Part shown: piece after piece, positions 11,838-15,906 of the stretch
How the letters are laid out: every line of letters starts with the position of its first letter
How positions within the stretch are numbered: position 1 is the first letter of the stretch
Assembly (NCBI GenBank): GCA_964550345.1
Contig: CAZJYZ010000062.1
Span: 1-15,906 of the forward strand
Direction: 5' to 3'
DNA: 15,906 nt
Source: JAAEUB01 sp964550345
Lineage (GTDB): Bacteria; Pseudomonadota; Alphaproteobacteria; Rhodobacterales; Rhodobacteraceae
Notes under the pieces: model-generated
Databases searched by the model: none
Told to the model about the DNA's origin: nothing
What the model saw: only the letters and a program-made list of their open reading frames with translations
Position numbers and translations under genes: made by a program

Positions 11838-13886
11838 ATGGTGGCAAACAAGTGGAATGACGAAAAAGCCGCAGTTTTAGCTGCTGAAGCTGGGGATGAT
11901 CCGGCAGATAAGGCGCTTGCGCTACAGGTCTATGCCTCGCGGCTTATTGGTGCTGATCCGGACCTTGTACTGCACGGGGGCGGCAACACGTCTTGCAAAG
12001 TAACCCGCAAGGATCTGTTTGGCCGGGACTTGTTGGTAATGCATGTCAAAGGTTCGGGCCAGGACCTTGCCCGCATTGGCCCCGAAGGCATGTCGGGGCT
12101 ACGGCTGGAACCCATTCGCGCACTTGCCGTGCTGGACGATCTACGCGACGAAGACATGGTTAATACAATGCGTGGGGCGATGCTGGATGCCTCGGGCCCG
12201 AATCCGTCGATTGAAACCCCCTTGCACGCCTACCTGCCGCATGCATTCATCAACCACACTCATGCAACGGCAATGATCGCCCTGGCGGACTTGCCTGACG
12301 CCAAAGCGGTCATCCGCAAAATTTTTGGTGACAAGATCGGCGTCGTTCCATTTCACAAGCCGGGGTTTGAACTGGGAAAGGCTGCAATAGGCGTTTATGA
12401 ACAAAATCCGGGCATTGAGGGTCTAATCCTGCTTAATCACGGCCACTTTGCTTTCGCTGAAAGCCCAAAGGAAGCTTATGAGCGCCTGATCAGGCATACG
12501 AAAATGGCTCTTGAGTGGCTGACAGAGAATGCGAATGCGCCCCGGCCCCGCCCAGCAGCACACATCGCAATTCCAGCCGAGATCCTACCTCTTCTGCGTG
12601 GCATTATCGGCCAGCAAAATGTGGTGTCTTCTGGCAATCAGGACGCGGCTATGCCAGTAATGGATTTACGTAGCGGGCCGCAGGTTGAGGCGTTTTTGCG
12701 CCGCCCTGATCTGGGTGTCCTGACAAGCCGGGGTGTGGCCACACCGGACCATGTCATTCATACCAAGAACTACCCACTCTACCTGACTTCCAAAATGCTT
12801 GGCAGTGCTGACGCGATTGAACAGGCAGTGGTGGATTATGTTGCTGACTACAGGCGTTATTTCACCAAGAATGCCGCGCGTTATGAAAATAAAGTCATGC
12901 TTAGCCCTGTGCCAGAGGTCGCGTGGATCGAGGGGCTGGGTATTGTTGGCATGGGGCAGGATGCACGAGCTGCCACAATTACCGCCGATCTGGCTGAGCA
13001 AAACATTGCTGCCATGTGTCTGGCACAGGATAATGGCGGCTATTTCCCGGTGGATGAGGCGCGGCTGTTTGACATGGAATACTGGTCGTTGGAGCAGGCC
13101 AAGCTGGGTAAATCCACCGCGCCAGCGTTTGCAGGTCGCGTGGTTCTTGTTACCGGTGGTGCCGGGGCAATCGGGTTGGCAACAGCGCAGGCCTTCGCCG
13201 ATCTTGGCGCCAATATATTCCTCGTAGATCTTTCGGCTGATGCGCTGGCCAAGGCACTGGTACGGCTGGGTCCTGACCATGCGGGTCATGCATCAGACAT
13301 TACCGCCGAAGGTGCTGCAAAGGGGGCGGTTGACGCCTGCATCCGTCGGTTTGGCGGGCTGGATATTCTTGTCTCAAATGCCGGTGCGGCCTGGACGGGT
13401 GAGATGGTCGATTTGGACGACACATCCTTGCGCAAAAGTTTTGAGTTAAATTTCTTCTCGCACCAAGCGTTTTCAGTGGCAGCAGCCAAGGTTTACCTGG
13501 CGCAGGGGCGTGGGGGTCAAATCCTGTACAATGTTTCAAAACAGGCTGTGAATCCCGGTAAAGGCTTTGGTGCTTATGGATTGCCAAAAGCCACCACTTT
13601 TTTTCTATTGCGCCAGCTTGCTCTTGAACTGGGGCCGAAAGGCGTACGGGTTAACGGCATCAATGCCGACCGTATCCGCTCGGGCCTGCTGGATGATGAC
13701 TTTATCTCGGAAAGGTCAAAAGCGCGCGGTATTGACGAGGGCACATATATGGCAGGCAATCTGATCCAACGCGAAGTGGAAGCGCGCCATGTCGCAGACG
13801 CATTTGTGGCACTTGCCCAAGCTGAGCGTACCACCGCCCACGTGATGACCGTGGATGGCGGGAATATCGAAGCTGCGCTGAGGTGA
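11817..13886 (+). CDS. Fused class II aldolase / short-chain dehydrogenase
   Basis: The 689-residue protein is a two-domain fusion like the bifunctional rhamnulose-1-phosphate aldolase/dehydrogenases. Aldolase domain (about 20-430): phosphate loop GGGNTSCK, SIETPLHAY with the acidic residue, zinc ligands H147 and H149 (NHTHAT) and H208 (LNHGHFAF). Dehydrogenase domain (about 440-689): Rossmann motif TGGAGAIG (446-453), SNAG, catalytic S574, Y587 and K591 (YGLPK). Both active sites look complete. Expected reaction: cleavage of a 1-phosphoketose to DHAP and an aldehyde, which the second domain oxidises or reduces. With MtnK and MtnA nearby the substrate would be 5-methylthioribulose or 5-deoxyribulose 1-phosphate, a fused form of the DHAP shunt. 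The dehydrogenase may instead oxidise the ketose phosphate itself. The ATG at 11838 (AAGGG upstream) is an alternative start, seven codons in, and is arguably better placed. It is divergent from the regulator gene. Confidence 0.9.
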   Translation: MKAYKGVMVANKWNDEKAAVLAAEAGDDPADKALALQVYASRLIGADPDLVLHGGGNTSCKVTRKDLFGRDLLVMHVKGSGQDLARIGPEGMSGLRLEPIRALAVLDDLRDEDMVNTMRGAMLDASGPNPSIETPLHAYLPHAFINHTHATAMIALADLPDAKAVIRKIFGDKIGVVPFHKPGFELGKAAIGVYEQNPGIEGLILLNHGHFAFAESPKEAYERLIRHTKMALEWLTENANAPRPRPAAHIAIPAEILPLLRGIIGQQNVVSSGNQDAAMPVMDLRSGPQVEAFLRRPDLGVLTSRGVATPDHVIHTKNYPLYLTSKMLGSADAIEQAVVDYVADYRRYFTKNAARYENKVMLSPVPEVAWIEGLGIVGMGQDARAATITADLAEQNIAAMCLAQDNGGYFPVDEARLFDMEYWSLEQAKLGKSTAPAFAGRVVLVTGGAGAIGLATAQAFADLGANIFLVDLSADALAKALVRLGPDHAGHASDITAEGAAKGAVDACIRRFGGLDILVSNAGAAWTGEMVDLDDTSLRKSFELNFFSHQAFSVAAAKVYLAQGRGGQILYNVSKQAVNPGKGFGAYGLPKATTFFLLRQLALELGPKGVRVNGINADRIRSGLLDDDFISERSKARGIDEGTYMAGNLIQREVEARHVADAFVALAQAERTTAHVMTVDGGNIEAALR

Positions 13887-14370
13887 AATATTCCTTGATG
13901 GTGATTTTGGTCGAGCGTGCCAAACACGCCTCAATAACAAACAATGGCGTAATCCGCATCCCTGCCACCAAGTTCCTCAAATTGCTACACCTTGGACCAA
14001 TGCCTGCATTGCGGAAGCCATGCCGAACATTTCTTCTGCTCGGGAAGGTCGGTAATGGGCCGTCCCTGCAGGCATGGATGCCCGTTTCGCGCACATTTCG
14101 CCACTTGGTGCGCAGCGCAGCATCGGGTAAAAAGGGCTCGGAGCCGACATGCGGCGGTGCAGCGGGTAGGTGGTTTTCAGCTATGCGCGCATCTACGCGG
14201 ACGGCCCACAGCCGACTTCCAGCCGCCATCTTCGATGCTGCGGCGCGGCCCGTCGAACCGGCCATTCGCCGCGCGTGCAAAAATCTGAACAACTTGAACT
14301 CACAGTCTGCGTGACGAAGCGGACCATTAAGGTCTTCGCGACACCCGGAAGTATCACAACCGTCGACCGC
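13887..14370. other. Intergenic stretch, probably decayed sequence
   Basis: About 480 bases with no supported gene; long open frames on both strands here lack starts, ribosome-binding sites and family features. A hairpin at 13913-13932 (stem GAGCGTG/CACGCCTC with one bulge, loop CCAAA) follows the aldolase-dehydrogenase but has no T-tract. GGGCTCGGAGCCG (14134-14146) and AAGCGGACCATT (14317-14328) have counterparts near 15064 and 15143, suggesting remnants of a dispersed repeat. Confidence 0.5.
14134..14146 (+). repeat. GGGCTCGGAGCCG, copy 1
   Basis: This 13-base word recurs exactly at 15064-15076. The inner GGCTC...GAGCC is self-complementary. In both places a related AAGCGG(T/A)CATT-like word follows within 80-185 bases. 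Confidence 0.5.
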
Positions 14371-14943
14371 TCAGTCCGGATAAGAAATGACAATCGAGTT
14401 AATCTGGATACTCGTTCCTGGAATTCCTGTCACATTTAACGTTGTTGTAAACTCTCGCTGCCCAACCGAGGTTACCACAACAACATCGTAGTCCCGGCCC
14501 GATGCCCCAGTTCCAATGACATCACGTAAATGCAGATGGGGATACCCAAACGCGCCTTCCTTATGTTCGACTCCATCTACTATTACGCTCACGACGCGTT
14601 GACTGCTCGGCCCCTCAATTTGCGTTATGGTAGGCCGCGCGGTAGGTTCGAAACTAATGCACAGGAAGCCCTTGTTTACGTTGAAAATTCTAGCACATCG
14701 AAGAGAGTTTCCAATTGAACATTCCTTCGTTGTGCCATCTTCATTGATTACTATCGAGAAGCCCAAACCCCGGTCCATTTGGGGTAATTCTGGACACCCG
14801 GTGTCTTTCAAATCAATTTCTGCGGCGCTAGCTGACCCATTAAACATGGGTGAATTGGCGAAGACCAAAACGTACAGCAGAACACAGAAAACCCGTCCTA
14901 TTGAATGAACAACTTTTTTCTTCCTTATTGGTTCAAACATCAT
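14371..14943 (-). CDS. Secreted protein of unknown function
   Basis: I do not recognise a family for this 190-residue protein. The first 41 residues look like a long signal peptide: basic RKKK, a hydrophobic stretch (VFCVLLYVLVFANS) and a probable cleavage after SASA before AEIDLKD. The mature part has four cysteines (CPEL, ECSIG, RCARI, LCISF), all in its first half, which could form two disulfides in the periplasm. The remainder is rich in V, T and I in alternating patterns, suggesting a small beta-sandwich. The ATG at 14943 has AAGGGG 6-7 bases upstream; a second ATG follows directly. It stands alone on the minus strand, flanked by decayed sequence, and its codon use looks less GC-rich than the sugar genes, consistent with separate origin. 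It has no visible link to the sugar pathway. Confidence 0.65.
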   Translation of the reverse strand: MMFEPIRKKKVVHSIGRVFCVLLYVLVFANSPMFNGSASAAEIDLKDTGCPELPQMDRGLGFSIVINEDGTTKECSIGNSLRCARIFNVNKGFLCISFEPTARPTITQIEGPSSQRVVSVIVDGVEHKEGAFGYPHLHLRDVIGTGASGRDYDVVVVTSVGQREFTTTLNVTGIPGTSIQINSIVISYPD

Positions 14944-14970
14944 GAAACACCCCTTACCCTAGGCTCGGAA

Positions 14971-14987
14971 GTGAGTTCAAATCTCAC
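14971..14987 (+). other. tRNA T-arm-like sequence, possible att remnant
   Basis: GTGAG-TTCAAAT-CTCAC is a perfect T-stem and loop with the invariant GTTCRANYC core. The following bases ATTACTCC could be an acceptor strand, but the next bases read CTTA rather than CCA, and no matching 5' half is found upstream. It may be a worn 3' end of a serine-type tRNA left by an old integration, or chance. Confidence 0.3.
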
Positions 14988-15063
14988 ATTACTCCCTTAG
15001 CATTTTTTCTCATATTCTTCATTGATGTTGATCACCAAGCCAAAGGCGATGAATGTGTATTTT

Positions 15064-15076
15064 GGGCTCGGAGCCG
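15064..15076 (+). repeat. GGGCTCGGAGCCG, copy 2
   Basis: Exact match to 14134-14146, in the same orientation, on the other side of the secreted-protein gene. Confidence 0.5.
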
Positions 15077-15159
15077 TCATCTGGCCATATCGGTCTGGAT
15101 TTTCTGGCAATGGCGACGCTTGAGTGACTCCTGTGCGGGCCAAAGCGGTCATTGGCAAG

Positions 15160-15839
15160 TCACTCTCGTCTCTCAAGGACGGTATCCATGAAAGCGTCAA
15201 CGGCCTCACGCACCGAAGTGCCAGACTGTTCTATCCGGACAAAACGTCTTCATGAAACGCGTCTTTGACAACTAATGTGGTAACAGCGATGCCCCCCGAA
15301 ATTCCCGACGCCGCAAGGTCCACAAGATTGCTTTTATCGACGAAAAGATCATGCGTGCCCCTTACCAGGAGCATCGGCGGATCGGCGGCATCGACGAAAT
15401 GGGCGACAGGCCAGTCTGGGTTGGTTCCCTCAGGGAAAATGTGAGGACAGGAATGACCAGAACAGAGGCCGCCTTGGTATGGTCCTGCCAATCCAATGAA
15501 GCCTTTGATGGCGCCCGGCGGTGTATCGGTCGCCTCCAGATAGCGCCTATCATAGGCCACCAGGGCGGAAATATAGGCACCTGCTGACCATCCGCCGATG
15601 AATATCGGTCTAGGAAGACCATCCTCATCGCGAAGGTTGCGCCAGATATGGGATACTGCCAAGGCCGCATCCTCTACGAAACCTGGAAAGGAGGCGTCCG
15701 GGTATAGGCGGTAGTTGGGTGCAACGACGATGATACCTGATTGCGAGAAGGCTTCTCCAATCCTCCGGATATGTGCCTTGTCCCCCCTTGAAAACCCGCC
15801 GCCATAGAAGAAGATAAGCACCGGTGTCTCCGCCACCAC
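15160..15839 (-). pseudogene. Alpha/beta hydrolase (carboxylesterase type), frameshifted
   Basis: The frame from a GTG at 15839 shows the alpha/beta hydrolase-3 (BD-FAE-like) pattern: oxyanion FFYGGGF, a PNYRLYP strand, nucleophile elbow GWSAG, acid RGTHD and catalytic H in AFHED. It stops at 15231 right after AFHEDVLSG, short of the usual last helix. Adding one T to the TTTT run at 15244-15241 would continue the protein as VFVRIEQSGTSVREAVDAF and on to a TGA at 15160, a natural amphipathic C-terminus. The 5' end is also abnormal: the usual 40-60 residues before the oxyanion motif are absent and an in-frame TAG lies at 15894-15896, close to the window edge. So the gene is probably a decaying esterase, or carries sequencing errors. 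The catalytic triad itself is intact, so a shortened enzyme is possible. Confidence 0.7.
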
Positions 15840-15906
15840 CGCATCCGGCGCGTGTCCGTAGTCAGGGTTTTCTGGAGAGCTGAGCGTTTTTCGCTAACCG
15901 AGGCTC

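Larger units (their letters stand above)
14944..15159. other. Intergenic stretch with tRNA-like and repeat words
   Basis: Apart from the ribosome-binding site of the secreted-protein gene, this stretch holds a T-arm-like sequence (14971-14987), the second GGGCTCGGAGCCG (15064-15076) and AAGCGGTCATTGG (15143-15155). A minus-strand frame through it is only the out-of-frame continuation of the hydrolase gene and is not called. Confidence 0.45.

Noticed and set aside
13883..14314. Open frame of 143 codons after the aldolase-dehydrogenase
   Set aside because: No domain, mixed low-quality composition, weak start context and equally long frames on the other strand. GC-rich decayed DNA often gives such frames.
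14997..15209. Minus-strand frame of 70 codons beginning MRPLTLSW
   Set aside because: It is the out-of-frame continuation of the hydrolase gene; the frame of the true C-terminus is the neighbouring one ending at 15160.
1..15906. CRISPR array, rRNA genes, riboswitch or replication origin
   Set aside because: I saw no regularly spaced repeat array, no rRNA-like sequence, no recognisable riboswitch core and no iteron or DnaA-box cluster.

Overview
The window looks like accessory DNA from an alphaproteobacterium, most likely a marine member of the Rhodobacterales (Roseobacter-like). The reasons are the moderately GC-rich coding style, the tRNA-Ala(GGC) remnant, the IS types and the ABC/SorC sugar-catabolism layout. 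This assignment is inferred; no 16S or core marker gene is present.

Left part (1-2463): the last codons and right terminus of an IS3-family element (1-54), then a 46-bp 3' fragment of tRNA-Ala(GGC) on the minus strand (289-334) that looks like an att half-site, then a complete IS110/IS1111-type insertion sequence (about 584-1929) with 15-bp inverted repeats and one intact DEDD transposase. By the geometry of tRNA-targeted integration, the element belonging to this att site should lie to its right, so the metabolic cluster may be island cargo.

Centre (2464-13886): a compact sugar-catabolic regulon. A minus-strand operon, read right to left, encodes a ribose-type ABC transporter (ATPase, permease, binding protein), an intrinsic-terminator-like hairpin, a FucU-type mutarotase, a divergent ribulose-phosphate-epimerase-like protein (compare LsrE) and a very LsrF-like thiolase/aldolase. 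Facing away from it are mtnK (5-methylthioribose kinase family) and mtnA (the matching sugar-1-phosphate isomerase). A SorC/LsrR-type regulator gene follows on the minus strand, divergent from a fused class II aldolase/short-chain dehydrogenase. TTGACA/TGTCAA palindromes lie in both divergent intergenic regions, consistent with one regulon.

Proposed pathway (inference): a free 5-deoxy or 5-methylthio pentose is imported, equilibrated between anomers by the mutarotase, phosphorylated at C1 by MtnK and isomerised by MtnA to a 1-phosphoketose. It can then be cleaved by the aldolase domain to DHAP plus an aldehyde. For 5-deoxyribulose 1-phosphate there is a second route: oxidation at C4 would give exactly the known LsrF substrate (3-hydroxy-5-phosphonooxypentane-2,4-dione), which LsrF would split to DHAP and acetyl-CoA. 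This joins methionine-salvage enzymes to autoinducer-2-processing enzymes without LsrK or LsrG, and is the most interesting feature of the window.

Right part (13887-15906): decayed intergenic sequence with small repeats, a small secreted cysteine-containing protein of unknown function, a tRNA T-arm-like sequence, and an alpha/beta-hydrolase gene that appears frameshifted near its 3' end and disturbed at its 5' end.
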